This document shows, one piece after another, positions 21,373 through 31,433 of a stretch of DNA of 64,000 nt. The position numbers and the translations under genes were made by a program. The notes under the pieces are model-generated. The model saw only the letters and a list, made by a program, of their open reading frames with translations, did not search any database and was not told where the DNA came from. The stretch is from the NCBI RefSeq assembly GCF_004114915.1, contig NZ_CP022219.1:1084501-1148500 (forward strand), written 5' to 3'. Position 1 is the stretch's first letter. Every line of letters begins with the position of its first letter. Origin of the DNA: Bradyrhizobium guangxiense (GTDB taxonomy: Bacteria > Pseudomonadota > Alphaproteobacteria > Rhizobiales > Xanthobacteraceae).

Positions 21373-23070
21373 ATGAGATTCACCGTCAAGGCAAAGCTTG
21401 CCAGTGCGTTCGGCTTGGTCATCGTTCTGTCCGCGGTCGCGGGCGGTGTCGCCTACATGAAGCTCAGCGACATGATGGCGACCGCTGACAGCATGGTCCT
21501 GCGTGCAACGCGGATGGAAAAGGCAACGCAGATCGAAAAGAACATTCTGCAGCAGCTCCGCGCCGAGAAGAACTCCATCCTCGGTACGGAGGCCCAGGCC
21601 GAGCAGTTTGCCGCCGAAGCGGCCAAGCTTCGCGATGAGGCGACGAAGACCAGGGATGAGGTCTACGCCTTGGCGAGCGAGGCCGGCAAGAAGTTGCTCG
21701 ACAGCTTCGCGACCTCGTATTCCAAGATGAATACCTATCAGGAAGAGACGATCAGGCTGGCGAAGACGGACAAGCCGAAGGCTACCGAGCGCTCGATGGG
21801 TGACGGCCGCAAGGTCGTCGCGGATGCGATGGAAGCCATGGGCGCCTATGTCGTCAACACCAAGAAGCAGATGGCTGAGCAGGCTGTCCAGTCCAAGGCA
21901 GAGGGACACCAAGCCCAATTCTTGTTGATGACGCTGATCGGCGTCTCGCTGGCGGTTGCGATCGGGGCTGCGCTCTGGATTTCCCTTTCGATCAGTCGAT
22001 CGCTCGGAAGGGCGGTTGACCTCGCGGGCGCGGTCGCGGAGGGCGATCTCAGCCGGACCATTCCCACGGCGAGCAACGACGAGATCGGAGATCTCGTCAG
22101 ATCGTTGAACGCGATGGTGGAAAAGCTCCGGCAGATCGTCGCCGAAGCGATCACGGCGGCGCAGAACGTCTCCGCGGGGAGCCAGGAACTGTCCGCCAGC
22201 GCCGAGCAGCTGTCGCAGGGCGCGACCGAGCAGGCCTCGTCGGCGGAGGAAGCTTCCTCTTCGATGGAGGAGATGGCCTCCAACGTGAAACAGAACGCCG
22301 ACAACGCCAACCAGACCGAGAAGATTGCGGCGCAATCGGCCAAGGACGCAGAAGCCAGCGGTGTTGCAGTCGGTCGTGCCGTCGAAGCGATGCAGACCAT
22401 CGCCGAGAAGATCACGATCGTGCAGGAGATCGCGCGCCAGACCGACCTGCTCGCGCTCAACGCGGCGGTGGAAGCGGCCCGCGCCGGCGAGCATGGCAAG
22501 GGTTTTGCGGTGGTCGCCTCCGAGGTGCGCAAGCTCGCCGAGCGCAGCCAGGCCGCTGCGGCCGACATCGGCACGCTGTCGACTGAAACCGTGAAGGTGG
22601 CACAGGAAGCGGGAGACATGCTGTCCAAGCTTGTGCCCGACATCAAGAAGACCGCCGAACTGGTGCAGGAGATCACAGCGGCCTGCCGCGAGCAGGATGT
22701 CGGATCGGCCCAGATCAACCAAGCGATCCAGCAGCTCGACAAGGTCGGCCAGCAGAACGCCAGCGCGTCCGAGCAGGTTTCCTCGACCTCGGAGGAGCTC
22801 GCCTCTCAGGCCGAGCAGCTCCAGTCCACCATCGCGTTTTTCCGGATCGAGGAAGGCACGCGCAGGGAGAGGGCGGCGCCCGAGCCGATCGACCGTGCCG
22901 TCGGTCAGCTCCGCGCCAAGGCTGCGCACATGGCAGCAGCAGATCGCGGCACGAAGAAGCCGGCGCCCGCCCGCAAACCGGCACGTGCGATGAAAGTCGC
23001 CGGCGGCGGTGGCTTTGCCTTCGATATGCATGACGGCGAAGACGACCGCGACGCCGAGTTTCAACGCTGA
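21373..23070 (+). CDS. Methyl-accepting chemotaxis protein 1 (no extra HAMP insert)
   Basis: This 565-residue receptor has TM1 (about 9-30), a periplasmic four-helix-bundle sensor (about 31-185), TM2 (about 190-212), one HAMP domain, and a long signalling hairpin whose tip contains [20 protein letters not shown]. It ends in a Gly-rich tail, [22 protein letters not shown] at 21373 follows GGGGCTGG. The sensor is closely similar to that of receptor 3, which suggests duplication. The ligand is unknown. Confidence 0.95.
   Translation: MRFTVKAKLASAFGLVIVLSAVAGGVAYMKLSDMMATADSMVLRATRMEKATQIEKNILQQLRAEKNSILGTEAQAEQFAAEAAKLRDEATKTRDEVYALASEAGKKLLDSFATSYSKMNTYQEETIRLAKTDKPKATERSMGDGRKVVADAMEAMGAYVVNTKKQMAEQAVQSKAEGHQAQFLLMTLIGVSLAVAIGAALWISLSISRSLGRAVDLAGAVAEGDLSRTIPTASNDEIGDLVRSLNAMVEKLRQIVAEAITAAQNVSAGSQELSASAEQLSQGATEQASSAEEASSSMEEMASNVKQNADNANQTEKIAAQSAKDAEASGVAVGRAVEAMQTIAEKITIVQEIARQTDLLALNAAVEAARAGEHGKGFAVVASEVRKLAERSQAAAADIGTLSTETVKVAQEAGDMLSKLVPDIKKTAELVQEITAACREQDVGSAQINQAIQQLDKVGQQNASASEQVSSTSEELASQAEQLQSTIAFFRIEEGTRRERAAPEPIDRAVGQLRAKAAHMAAADRGTKKPAPARKPARAMKVAGGGGFAFDMHDGEDDRDAEFQR
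22135..22850 (+). repeat. Receptor signalling-domain repeat, copy A
   Basis: This stretch codes for the conserved signalling hairpin and recurs with very high identity in the other two receptor genes (about 24150-24855 and 26530-27245). Runs of dozens of bases are identical between copies. It is a paralogous coding repeat and a potential substrate for recombination or gene conversion. Confidence 0.75.
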
Positions 23071-23153
23071 ATGTTGTTGCTGGACGAGCGCAGCAGGTGA
23101 TGTCGCTCGATTTCCCAACATCAAACCGGGCCAAACCCCGAAGGTCTTGACTT

Positions 23154-25082
23154 ATGCGCCTCACCGTCAAAGCAAAGCTCGCCGCCGCCTTTGGTGCGGT
23201 TCTCGTGCTCTCCATGATCGCAGGCACCGTCGCCTATCTGAAGCTCAGCGAGATGGCGAGCACGACCGAGGTCATCATCGGGGCCGCCGGGCGATCGAGC
23301 AAGGCCGACGAATTGCAGAGGCTTCTCCTGCTGCAGATCCGTGCGGAGAAGAACGCCATCCTGTCGCAGTCGGAGAGCGACGTTGACCGCTACACGACCG
23401 AGGTTCGCAAGATTCGCGAGGAGCTGCTCAAGACCAGGGATGACATTTACGCGACGGCGACGGAGACCGGAAAGAAGCTGCTCGACAGGTTCTCGCCGCT
23501 TTACGCCAACGTGAATGCCGCTCAGGACGACTCGCTCAAATTCGCCCGATCCGACAAGACCAAGGCCTTGGAGCAATCGACCGGGCCGGTTCGCAAGGCG
23601 GTGGCCGAAGCGTCGAAGGCCCTCGAGGACTATGTCGGTTTCCTCAAGAAGCTCATGGACGATCGGGCAGAACAGTCGAGGGCGGATAGCAGCCGTGCCC
23701 AGATCATGCTCATCAGCATCCTCCTTGCATCCTTGATCATCGGTGCCGCCGCCGCGACCCTGATGGCGCTGAGCATCAGCCGCGCGTTGACGAAGGCCGT
23801 CGGCTTGGCAAACGCGGTCGCAATCGGCGATCTCAGCCAGACCATCGAGGTCAAGAGCAACGACGAGGTCGGCGATCTGGTGAAGGCACTCAATGCCATG
23901 ACCGCGAACCTGAACGGAACGGCCGCGATTGCCAACGAAGTCGCGCAGGGCAATCTGAACGTCCAGGCCAAGCGCTTGTCGGACAAGGACACGCTCGGCA
24001 TCGCGCTCGAGCGCATGATCGCGAGCCTCAATGGCAACGCCGAGGTCGCCAACGAGATCGCTCGCGGCAATCTCACCGTGACAGCCAAGCGCATCTCCGA
24101 CAAGGACAAGCTCGGCATCGCGCTCGAAACCATGGTGGAGCGGCTCCGCCAGATCGTTTCCGAAGCCCTGACTGCAGCGCAAAACGTCTCCGCCGGCAGC
24201 CAAGAGCTCTCCGCAAGCGCGGAGCAGCTCTCGCAGGGTGCGACCGAGCAGGCCTCGTCCGCGGAGGAAGCTTCCTCGTCGATGGAGGAGATGGCCTCCA
24301 ATGTGAAGCAGAATGCCGACAACGCCAACCAGACCGAGGAAATCGCGGCGCAATCGGCCAAGGATGCCGAAGCCAGCGGCGCCGCAGTCGGCCGTGCGGT
24401 TCAGGCCATGCAGACCATCGCCGAAAAGATCACAATCGTGCAGGAGATCGCGCGCCAGACCGATCTGCTTGCCCTGAACGCTGCGGTCGAGGCCGCGCGC
24501 GCCGGCGAGCATGGCAAGGGCTTTGCCGTCGTCGCTTCCGAGGTGCGCAAACTGGCCGAGCGCAGCCAGGCGGCCGCCGCCGAAATCGGCACACTCTCGG
24601 TTGAGACCGTGAAGGTCGCCCAAGAAGCGGGCGGCATGCTCTCCAAGCTTGTGCCCGACATCAAGAAAACCGCCGACCTCGTTCAGGAGATTACCGCGGC
24701 GTGCCGCGAGCAGGACGTCGGTGCGGCCCAGATCAATCAGGCAATCCAGCAACTCGACAAGGTCGGTCAGCAGAACGCCAGCGCCTCCGAGCAGGTGTCC
24801 TCGACCTCGGAAGAGCTCGCCTCGCAGGCAGAGCAGCTGCAATCGACGATCTCCTTCTTCCGGATCGAGCAGGGCGGGCGCAATGGGAAGGTAGCCGCGC
24901 CCGAGCTCGAGCACGCCGTCGGCCAGCTCCGCGCCAAGGCGGCGAAGATGGCGGCGGCCGATCACGGCGTCAGGAAGCCCGCGCCCAAGCCGGCACGTTC
25001 CCTGAAAGTCGCCGGCGGAGGCGGCTTCGCCTTCGACATGGATGATGCCGCCGACGATCGCGACGCCGAATTCCAGCGCTAA
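23154..25082 (+). CDS. Methyl-accepting chemotaxis protein 2 (two extra HAMP-type inserts)
   Basis: This 642-residue receptor has TM1, a four-helix-bundle-type periplasmic sensor distinct from those of receptors 1 and 3, TM2 near residue 190-212, a HAMP domain, and then two successive 39-residue inserts. Both contain the pattern VANEIA-GNL-V-AKR-SDKD (about 260-340). The standard signalling hairpin and the shared tail [19 protein letters not shown] follow. Poly-HAMP linkers change signal polarity or gain in other receptors. ATG at 23154; the gap from receptor 1 is 83 bases. Confidence 0.95.
   Translation: MRLTVKAKLAAAFGAVLVLSMIAGTVAYLKLSEMASTTEVIIGAAGRSSKADELQRLLLLQIRAEKNAILSQSESDVDRYTTEVRKIREELLKTRDDIYATATETGKKLLDRFSPLYANVNAAQDDSLKFARSDKTKALEQSTGPVRKAVAEASKALEDYVGFLKKLMDDRAEQSRADSSRAQIMLISILLASLIIGAAAATLMALSISRALTKAVGLANAVAIGDLSQTIEVKSNDEVGDLVKALNAMTANLNGTAAIANEVAQGNLNVQAKRLSDKDTLGIALERMIASLNGNAEVANEIARGNLTVTAKRISDKDKLGIALETMVERLRQIVSEALTAAQNVSAGSQELSASAEQLSQGATEQASSAEEASSSMEEMASNVKQNADNANQTEEIAAQSAKDAEASGAAVGRAVQAMQTIAEKITIVQEIARQTDLLALNAAVEAARAGEHGKGFAVVASEVRKLAERSQAAAAEIGTLSVETVKVAQEAGGMLSKLVPDIKKTADLVQEITAACREQDVGAAQINQAIQQLDKVGQQNASASEQVSSTSEELASQAEQLQSTISFFRIEQGGRNGKVAAPELEHAVGQLRAKAAKMAAADHGVRKPAPKPARSLKVAGGGGFAFDMDDAADDRDAEFQR
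24150..24855 (+). repeat. Receptor signalling-domain repeat, copy B
   Basis: This is the second copy of the conserved signalling hairpin coding block, nearly identical at the protein level to the copies at about 22135 and 26530. Most differences are synonymous. Confidence 0.75.
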
Positions 25083-25105
25083 CACCTGATCGAGTGGAAA
25101 GCACC

Positions 25106-25594
25106 ATGGCCGCAACCTCGCAATATCTGACGCTCGGGCTCGCCGGCGAGACGTTCGGCATCAGCATCCGCAATGTCCGTGAGATCCTCGACATGCGGCC
25201 GATCTCGCGGCTTCCGCACGCCCCGAACTTCCTGCTCGGCATGATCGACGTGCGCGGCAGCGGCTATCCGATTGTCGACCTCCGGACCAAGCTCGGCCTG
25301 CCGAGTGTGCCGGCCACCGAAGCCACCCGCATCATCATCCTCGACGTGCCGATGAAGGACCGCCTGGTCGGCGTCGGCTTCGTCGCCGACTGTGTGTTCG
25401 AGGTCACCGACATCGACGAGCAGGCGATCGAGCCCATCCCCGAGGTCGGCGGCAAATGGCAATCCGATTATGCCTCCGGCATCGGCCGTAAGGGCGAAAA
25501 GTTCGTCGTCATTTTCGACCTCGCCAAGCTGATGGCGAACGACAAGATCCCGGAAGGGCGCGATGCCGGCGCGGACGCGCCTCGCGCCGCCTGA
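25106..25594 (+). CDS. cheW: Chemotaxis coupling protein CheW (second copy)
   Basis: This 162-residue CheW protein (YLTLGLAGETFGISIRNVRE, MIDVRGSGYPIVDLRTKLGL) belongs to the usual receptor-kinase coupling family. ATG at 25106 was preferred to a GTG at 25094. It sits between receptors 2 and 3. The last 15 residues or so (PEGRDAGADAPRAA) are a low-complexity tail that the first CheW lacks. Confidence 0.92.
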   Translation: MAATSQYLTLGLAGETFGISIRNVREILDMRPISRLPHAPNFLLGMIDVRGSGYPIVDLRTKLGLPSVPATEATRIIILDVPMKDRLVGVGFVADCVFEVTDIDEQAIEPIPEVGGKWQSDYASGIGRKGEKFVVIFDLAKLMANDKIPEGRDAGADAPRAA

Positions 25595-25655
25595 GTTTGC
25601 AAGAGTGAAGCGTGGTCCCGCGTAAGCACCCCTACTTCGAACCAACGAGACTGAC

Positions 25656-27458
25656 ATGAGATTCACCGTCAAAGCCAAGCTTGCCAGCGCCTTCGGCGTT
25701 GTCATTCTTCTTTTCATCATCGCAGGCGTCGTAAGCTACACGAAGCTGTCCGACATGGCGGCAACCGCGGAGTCCATGGTGCTTCGTGCCAAACGCATGG
25801 AGAAGGCCGCCGAGGTCGAAAAGATTATCTGGCAGCAGCTCAGGGCGGAAAAGAACGCAATTCTCGGAACGCCAGCCGAAGCCGATGAATTCGCCGCCCA
25901 GGCCGTCAAGCTCCGCGAGGAGGCAACCAAGATCAGGGACGAGGTCTACGCTCTCGCCAGCGAGGGCGGCAAGAAGCTGCTCGATAACTTCGCGGGTGCT
26001 TACGCCAGGATGAACGCCTATCAGGAAGAGACGATCAGGCTGGCAAAGACGGACAAGGCGAAGGCGACCGAGCGCTCGATGGGAGATGGGCGCAAGGTGG
26101 TCGCGGATGCGACGGAGGCGATGAGCGCCTATGTCGTGAATACGAAGAGGCAGATGGCCGAGCAGGCCGCGCAGTCCCAGGAGGACAGCCGACGCGCTCA
26201 GCTGATCCTCATCGTTCTGGTCGTGGTCTCGCTGGTCGTTGCGGCGGTCGGCGCGGTCTGGATCTCGATCAATATCAGCCGGTCCCTGGCAAGGGCGGTC
26301 GACCTGGCGGATGCCGTCGCGATCGGCGATCTCAGCCACAAGATCGATGCGTCCAGCAACGACGAGATCGGCGATCTCGTCAAATCCCTGAATGCGATGA
26401 CGGCAAATCTCAACGCGACGGCTGCCGTCGCCAACGAGATCGCGCAAGGCAATCTCACGGTCGAGGCCAAGCCGTTGTCGGACAAGGACACGCTGGGCCT
26501 CGCGCTCGAACGCATGGTCGAGAAGCTTCGCCAGATCGTGTCTGAAGCCTTGACCGCGGCGCAGAACGTCTCCGCCGGCAGCCAGGAGCTCTCCGCCAGC
26601 GCCGAGCAGCTGTCGCAGGGCGCGACCGAGCAGGCTTCGTCTGCCGAGGAAGCCTCCTCCTCGATGGAGGAGATGGCTTCCAACGTGAAACAGAACGCGG
26701 ACAACGCGAGCCAGACCGAGAAGATCGCGTCGCAGTCCGCCAAGGATGCGGAAGCCTCCGGCGCAGCCGTGGGCCGGGCCGTCAACGCGATGCAGACCAT
26801 CGCCGAGAAGATCACGATCGTGCAAGAGATCGCGCGCCAGACCGACCTGCTCGCGCTCAACGCGGCGGTCGAAGCCGCGCGCGCCGGCGAGCACGGCAAG
26901 GGCTTTGCGGTGGTCGCCTCCGAGGTGCGCAAGCTCGCCGAGCGCAGCCAGGCGGCCGCGGCCGAGATTGGCACGCTCTCGGCCGACACCGTCAAGGTGG
27001 CGCAGGAGGCCGGCTCGATGCTCGCCAAGCTGGTTCCCGATATCAAGAAGACGGCCGAGCTCGTCGAGGAGATCACCGCGGCTTGCCGCGAGCAGGACGT
27101 CGGCTCGGCGCAGATCAACCAAGCGATCCAGCAGCTCGACAAGGTCGGCCAGCAGAACGCCAGCGCGTCCGAGCAGGTGTCCTCGACCTCGGAGGAGCTT
27201 GCCTCGCAGGCCGAACAGCTGCAGTCCACGATTGCCTATTTCCGCATCGAACAGGGCACAAAGAGCCAGGCGGCCGCACCGATCGACCGGGCGGTCAACC
27301 AGCTGCGCGCCAAGGCGGCGTCCATGGCGGCGGCCGAGCGTCCGGCCAAGAAGGCGCAGGCCAAGCCGGTGCGCTCCGCAAAGGTCGTCGGCGGCGGTGG
27401 TTTTGCCTTCGACATGAACGATGGCGAGGATGATCGGGACGCCGATTTCCAGCGCTAG
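25656..27458 (+). CDS. Methyl-accepting chemotaxis protein 3 (one extra HAMP-type insert)
   Basis: This 600-residue receptor has a sensor region closely similar to that of receptor 1, including shared runs such as [13 protein letters not shown] and [16 protein letters not shown]. It differs in carrying one 39-residue insert after the HAMP domain ([20 protein letters not shown] and on to LALERM). The signalling hairpin is standard, and the tail is [19 protein letters not shown]. It probably arose by duplication with receptor 1 and may sense the same ligand with a different output setting. Confidence 0.95.
   Translation: MRFTVKAKLASAFGVVILLFIIAGVVSYTKLSDMAATAESMVLRAKRMEKAAEVEKIIWQQLRAEKNAILGTPAEADEFAAQAVKLREEATKIRDEVYALASEGGKKLLDNFAGAYARMNAYQEETIRLAKTDKAKATERSMGDGRKVVADATEAMSAYVVNTKRQMAEQAAQSQEDSRRAQLILIVLVVVSLVVAAVGAVWISINISRSLARAVDLADAVAIGDLSHKIDASSNDEIGDLVKSLNAMTANLNATAAVANEIAQGNLTVEAKPLSDKDTLGLALERMVEKLRQIVSEALTAAQNVSAGSQELSASAEQLSQGATEQASSAEEASSSMEEMASNVKQNADNASQTEKIASQSAKDAEASGAAVGRAVNAMQTIAEKITIVQEIARQTDLLALNAAVEAARAGEHGKGFAVVASEVRKLAERSQAAAAEIGTLSADTVKVAQEAGSMLAKLVPDIKKTAELVEEITAACREQDVGSAQINQAIQQLDKVGQQNASASEQVSSTSEELASQAEQLQSTIAYFRIEQGTKSQAAAPIDRAVNQLRAKAASMAAAERPAKKAQAKPVRSAKVVGGGGFAFDMNDGEDDRDADFQR
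26530..27245 (+). repeat. Receptor signalling-domain repeat, copy C
   Basis: This is the third copy of the near-identical signalling hairpin coding block shared with about 22135-22850 and 24150-24855. Confidence 0.75.
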
Positions 27459-27602
27459 GACCCGGGAAGGGCTGCCCGCGGACCGGTTCACGCGGCGTGG
27501 ACGGGTTCGCTTTCAGTGGTTACGTGAACGCGCGGGATTCAACATGGCCAGGATGGTCCGACATTCAGTGCAGGCGGCCATCCCGGATGAGGGCCGTCGT
27601 CC

Positions 27603-28457
27603 ATGATGCCTGCCATACAGGACACGGCCGTGCATCTGTCCGACCGCCACTTCCGGACCATCGCTGAATTGATCGAAAGCCAGGTCGGCATCAAGCTGCC
27701 GCAGGGCAAGCGGCTGATGCTGGAGGGGCGGCTGCACAAGCGCGTGCGCGCGCTGAGCTTCTCCGACCTCAATGAATATGTCGAGAACCTGTTCGAGGCG
27801 GATCATTTCGAGACCGAGCTCACTCATCTCATCGATGTGGTGACGACCAATAAGACCGTTTTCTTTCGGGAGCCGCAGCACTTCACCTTCATGAGGGACG
27901 TCGCGGTCCCCTCCCTGCTCAAGTCGCACGGACGCGAGAACGCGAACCTGAAGATCTGGAGCTCGGCGAGCTCCACTGGCATGGAGGCCTACACGACCGC
28001 AATGGTGCTGGACGACATGGCGCGAAGCGGCTCGCGCTTCCAGTATCGCATCCTCGGCACCGACATCTCGACGGCGGTGCTGCGCCTCGCCAGGACGGCG
28101 ATCTATGCCCGCGACGTGCTCGCCCCGGTGCCGGAGCCATTCGTGAAGCGATATTTTTCGTCGTCGCGGGACAAGTCGCGCGGAGAAGTGCGAATCGTAC
28201 CCGAGTTACGGCGGATGACACACTTCATGAGGATGAACCTCATGGACAAGTCCTATCCCGTCGATCGTGACGTCGACATCATCTTCTGCCGCAACGTCCT
28301 GATCTATTTCGAGCGCGAGACCCAGCGCAAGGTGGTCGAGCAATTGTGCGGGCATTTGCGTCCGGGCGGCTATCTGCTGGTCGGGCATTCGGAATCGATG
28401 ATTCACAGTGCCGTCCCTGGGCTGAAGCAGATTCAGCCAACCATCTTCCAGGTCTAG
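27603..28457 (+). CDS. cheR: Chemotaxis methyltransferase CheR
   Basis: This 284-residue protein transfers methyl groups from SAM to receptor glutamates. It has the helical N-terminal domain ([20 protein letters not shown]), the [14 protein letters not shown] region, a SAM-binding loop [14 protein letters not shown] and FCRNVLIYF. The SAM loop differs from the common STGEEPYS form (Met and Ala replace Glu and Pro). Adjacent ATGs at 27603 and 27606 are both possible starts. It follows receptor 3 after 144 bases. Confidence 0.94.
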   Translation: MMPAIQDTAVHLSDRHFRTIAELIESQVGIKLPQGKRLMLEGRLHKRVRALSFSDLNEYVENLFEADHFETELTHLIDVVTTNKTVFFREPQHFTFMRDVAVPSLLKSHGRENANLKIWSSASSTGMEAYTTAMVLDDMARSGSRFQYRILGTDISTAVLRLARTAIYARDVLAPVPEPFVKRYFSSSRDKSRGEVRIVPELRRMTHFMRMNLMDKSYPVDRDVDIIFCRNVLIYFERETQRKVVEQLCGHLRPGGYLLVGHSESMIHSAVPGLKQIQPTIFQV

Positions 28458-28473
28458 CCGGAGCGCAACCACG

Positions 28474-29565
28474 ATGCCGAGGGGGAAAGTTCGCGTGCTG
28501 ATCGTGGACGATTCGGCGTCGGTGCGCCAAATCCTTCAGACGATCCTTTCAGAAGATCCTGATATCGAGGTGATGGCGACCGCCTCCGATCCCTTCGTCG
28601 CGGCCCGCCGGCTCGAGAAGGAGTTACCCAATGTCATCATTCTCGATCTCGAAATGCCGCGCATGGACGGCATGACCTTCCTGCGCAAGATCATGGCGCA
28701 GCATCCGATTCCGGTGATCATCTGCTCCTCGCTGACCGAGGAGGGCTCTAATGTGATGTTCGAGGCGTTCGAGGCCGGTGCGGTCGACATCGTGCCGAAG
28801 CCGAAGATCGACACGCGCCAGGCGCTGCTCGAATGCTCGACCCGGCTGCGCGAGGCAGTGAAATCGGCTGCGCGGGCGCGGGTGCGCCCACGCGCGGAAC
28901 GTCGCGCCATCGAGAAGAAGCTGACCGCCGACGCCATCATCCCGCCGCCGGTGCAGGGCAAGGTCCGGCCGACAACGGAAGGCATCGTTTGCATCGGTGC
29001 CTCCACGGGCGGCACGGAAGCGCTCAACGACGTGCTGGAGATGCTGCCGGCCCATTGTCCGCCGCTTCTCATCGTTCAGCACATGCCGGCAGGCTTCACC
29101 GCAGCCTTTGCCAGGCGTCTCGACGGCGTCTGCCAGATCAGGGTCAAAGAGGCCGAGGACGGCGAGCCGGTGCTGCCGGGCTGCGCCTACATCGCGCCCG
29201 GCGCCCGGCACATGCTGCTCCAGCGCATCGGTCTGCGCTACCAGATCGCGATCAAGGATGGTCCGCCGGTGTCGCGGCATCGCCCGTCCGTCGATGTATT
29301 GTTCCGCTCGGCGGCCCAACATGCCGGCGCCAACGCGCTCGGCGTCATCATGACCGGCATGGGCGATGATGGCGCGCGCGGGATGCTGGAGATGCGCAAG
29401 CTCGGCGCCGCGACGCGGGCGCAAGACGAAGAGAGCTGCGTGGTGTTCGGCATGCCCAAGGAAGCTGTCGCCCATGGTGGTGTCGAGAAGGTCGTTTCGC
29501 TGCACCACATCCCGCGCGAGATCATGCTCTGGTATCAGGCCGGGCATCCGGCGGTGGCGGGTTGA
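28474..29565 (+). CDS. cheB: Chemotaxis methylesterase CheB
   Basis: This 363-residue two-domain protein has a receiver with D12/D13 and phosphoacceptor D58 ([11 protein letters not shown]), a linker rich in Arg and Ala, and a methylesterase domain with the Ser-His-Asp set in [19 protein letters not shown] and [11 protein letters not shown]. It removes receptor methyl groups when phosphorylated by CheA. It lies 16 bases after cheR, and its stop overlaps the next start (TGATG). No CheD or CheZ gene is present in the operon. Confidence 0.95.
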   Translation: MPRGKVRVLIVDDSASVRQILQTILSEDPDIEVMATASDPFVAARRLEKELPNVIILDLEMPRMDGMTFLRKIMAQHPIPVIICSSLTEEGSNVMFEAFEAGAVDIVPKPKIDTRQALLECSTRLREAVKSAARARVRPRAERRAIEKKLTADAIIPPPVQGKVRPTTEGIVCIGASTGGTEALNDVLEMLPAHCPPLLIVQHMPAGFTAAFARRLDGVCQIRVKEAEDGEPVLPGCAYIAPGARHMLLQRIGLRYQIAIKDGPPVSRHRPSVDVLFRSAAQHAGANALGVIMTGMGDDGARGMLEMRKLGAATRAQDEESCVVFGMPKEAVAHGGVEKVVSLHHIPREIMLWYQAGHPAVAG

Positions 29566-31295
29566 TGGCCATGTCCTTCGTTCCGGCCGATACGCTCGCC
29601 GAGGCGACCGCCGCAATCGACGACGTCTCCTCACGCATCGAGGACGTCTTCGCGCGCGTCGGTCACGAGCTCGGACGCGGCCACCTGATCTTCAAGGAGC
29701 TGAACCAGGGACTCGCGACGCTCTCAGGTGAACTCTCCGGCGCCGAGATCGAGGGCGCTGCGACGGCGCTGCAGGAGATCGCCGTGCGTCTCAGCGAGCT
29801 GGCGCAGGCGTTGCCGGCCGAGACCGCCCTGCTGGAGACCATCGGCAAGAGCACGACGGAGGCGTCCTCGCTCCTCAAGCCGCTGTTCAAGCACATCCAG
29901 ATGATCACCATCATCGCGCGCAGCGCGCGGATCGAGGCGGCCTCGCTCGACGGCGACCGCGAGGGCTTCCTCGCCTTCACGCAGGAAGCCTATGATCTCG
30001 GCCGGGCCGTGCAACGCTCGATCGAAGGCTGCGCGCGGGACCAGCAGCGCCTGTCCGATGCGGTCGCCACCGCCTCCGGCCGGCAGAAGGAGTTCGAAAG
30101 CCGTTACAGGGCTCAATTGACGTCGGAGAGCGCCGAACTTGGCGCGGCCTATTCGGGCCTGCGCGATCAGCGCAGCAGGAGCAGTCATCTGGCCGACCGT
30201 GCCAGCTCCAGCACCGGGAAGATCGCCGGGGCGGTGGGCAGCGCGATCATCTCGCTGCAGGCAGGCGACAGCACGCGTCAGCGTCTCGAACACGTGTCCC
30301 ACGGCCTCGCCCTTGCGTCGGAATCCGCGCCGAGCATCGTTCCCGAACCGGTCTCGAGCGATCACGGCGCGCGTGCGATTTGCCGGTTGCAGGCGGCCCA
30401 ACTCAGGGATGCCCAGCGTGAGTTCGGCGGCGACGTCGGCCAGATCGTCGCTGCGCTGACCGCCATCCTGCGCGATGCAGGCAGCGTCACCGGCCACGGC
30501 CGTACGCTGTTCGGCGGCGAGGAGGACGGCTCGTCGTTCCTGACGCGCATCAAGCAGACGCTGGCGCATGCGTCGAGCCTGATCGCCACCTGCGAGAGCG
30601 CGGGCCGATCCGTCGACGAGGCGCTCGCGATCGTCGAGGACACGCTGGCGAAATTTCGCCAAGCGATCGCCGGACTTGCGGAGGCGACGGTCGACATCAC
30701 GCTGATCGGGATGAATGCGGGCCTCAAGGCAAGTCATCTCGGCAACCGCGGCAGCGCTTTCGTCGTGATCGCCAACGAGCTGAAGGCGACCGCCGACCAG
30801 GTCTCGGCCGGTGCCGGCCGCCTTAGACCCGTGCTCGACGGCATCGAGCGCTCGGCCAAGGAGCTGAAGGAGCTCCGCGTGCAGGGTGATCCCACGCAGC
30901 TTGCCAAGCTCGAGCCGCAAATCCTTCTGGCGCTACGCGAGGTCGAGGCCGGCAATGAACGGCTGGGGAAGCTGATGAGCCGGCTCGTGAACGAAGGTGC
31001 GGAGTTCGAGAGGTTGATGAATTCGGCCCAAGGCCTGATGACCGCGCTCGGGGAAAGCTCGGCGGCCTTGCCTGCGGTCGCCGCGCGACTCGAGACTGCG
31101 AGCGCGGGCGCGCAGCGGCTACAGCCGGAAGCGCAGGATCAGGCGATCCTCGACGATCTCTTCGCGCGCTACACCATGGAACGCGAGCGGGACGTTCATC
31201 GCGAGGTCCTGCAAACGCTCGGACTTAAGTCGATCGCCGCCACGCAACGGGTCGAGGCGGTCGAGACCGCGGACGACGGCATCGAATTGTTCTGA
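29565..31295 (+). CDS. Soluble chemoreceptor-like protein ending the che operon
   Basis: This 576-residue, mostly helical protein has no membrane segment and no recognised sensor domain. Around residue 379, DITLIGMNAGLKASHLGNRG followed by AFVVIANELKATADQ parallels the receptor hairpin tip ([20 protein letters not shown], then [15 protein letters not shown]), but it is strongly diverged. A second, weaker match lies near residue 118 (MITIIARSARIEAASLDGD). The operon position, with coupled translation to cheB, says it works with this pathway. It may be a decoy receptor, a CheA/CheW scaffold or a cytosolic sensor. Function unknown. Confidence 0.75.
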   Translation: MAMSFVPADTLAEATAAIDDVSSRIEDVFARVGHELGRGHLIFKELNQGLATLSGELSGAEIEGAATALQEIAVRLSELAQALPAETALLETIGKSTTEASSLLKPLFKHIQMITIIARSARIEAASLDGDREGFLAFTQEAYDLGRAVQRSIEGCARDQQRLSDAVATASGRQKEFESRYRAQLTSESAELGAAYSGLRDQRSRSSHLADRASSSTGKIAGAVGSAIISLQAGDSTRQRLEHVSHGLALASESAPSIVPEPVSSDHGARAICRLQAAQLRDAQREFGGDVGQIVAALTAILRDAGSVTGHGRTLFGGEEDGSSFLTRIKQTLAHASSLIATCESAGRSVDEALAIVEDTLAKFRQAIAGLAEATVDITLIGMNAGLKASHLGNRGSAFVVIANELKATADQVSAGAGRLRPVLDGIERSAKELKELRVQGDPTQLAKLEPQILLALREVEAGNERLGKLMSRLVNEGAEFERLMNSAQGLMTALGESSAALPAVAARLETASAGAQRLQPEAQDQAILDDLFARYTMERERDVHREVLQTLGLKSIAATQRVEAVETADDGIELF

Positions 31296-31298
31296 CGG

Positions 31299-31315
31299 CG
31301 CCGCCTCGTGCGGCG
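31299..31315 (+). terminator. Possible terminator after the che operon
   Basis: CGCCGC-CTCGT-GCGGCG forms a 6-base-pair GC stem with a 5-base loop, starting 4 bases after the stop of the last che gene and followed by CAATTT. The T-tract is short, so termination may be weak or Rho-assisted. Confidence 0.45.
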
Positions 31316-31433
31316 GCAATTTGACGGGTTGGCTTTGCAGGACGTTAACCGTGGCGGAATGCTTGCCACTTTGGTTATTGTCGCGCCCGAGCGTTGGTTG
31401 CAAATACCAGCGAATTCTACGGCGGATAGTTCC

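Noticed and set aside
21301..27491. Long minus-strand open frames opposite the three receptor genes
   Set aside because: They mirror the conserved receptor coding blocks, are Leu/Gly/Arg-rich without any motif, and lack ribosome sites.
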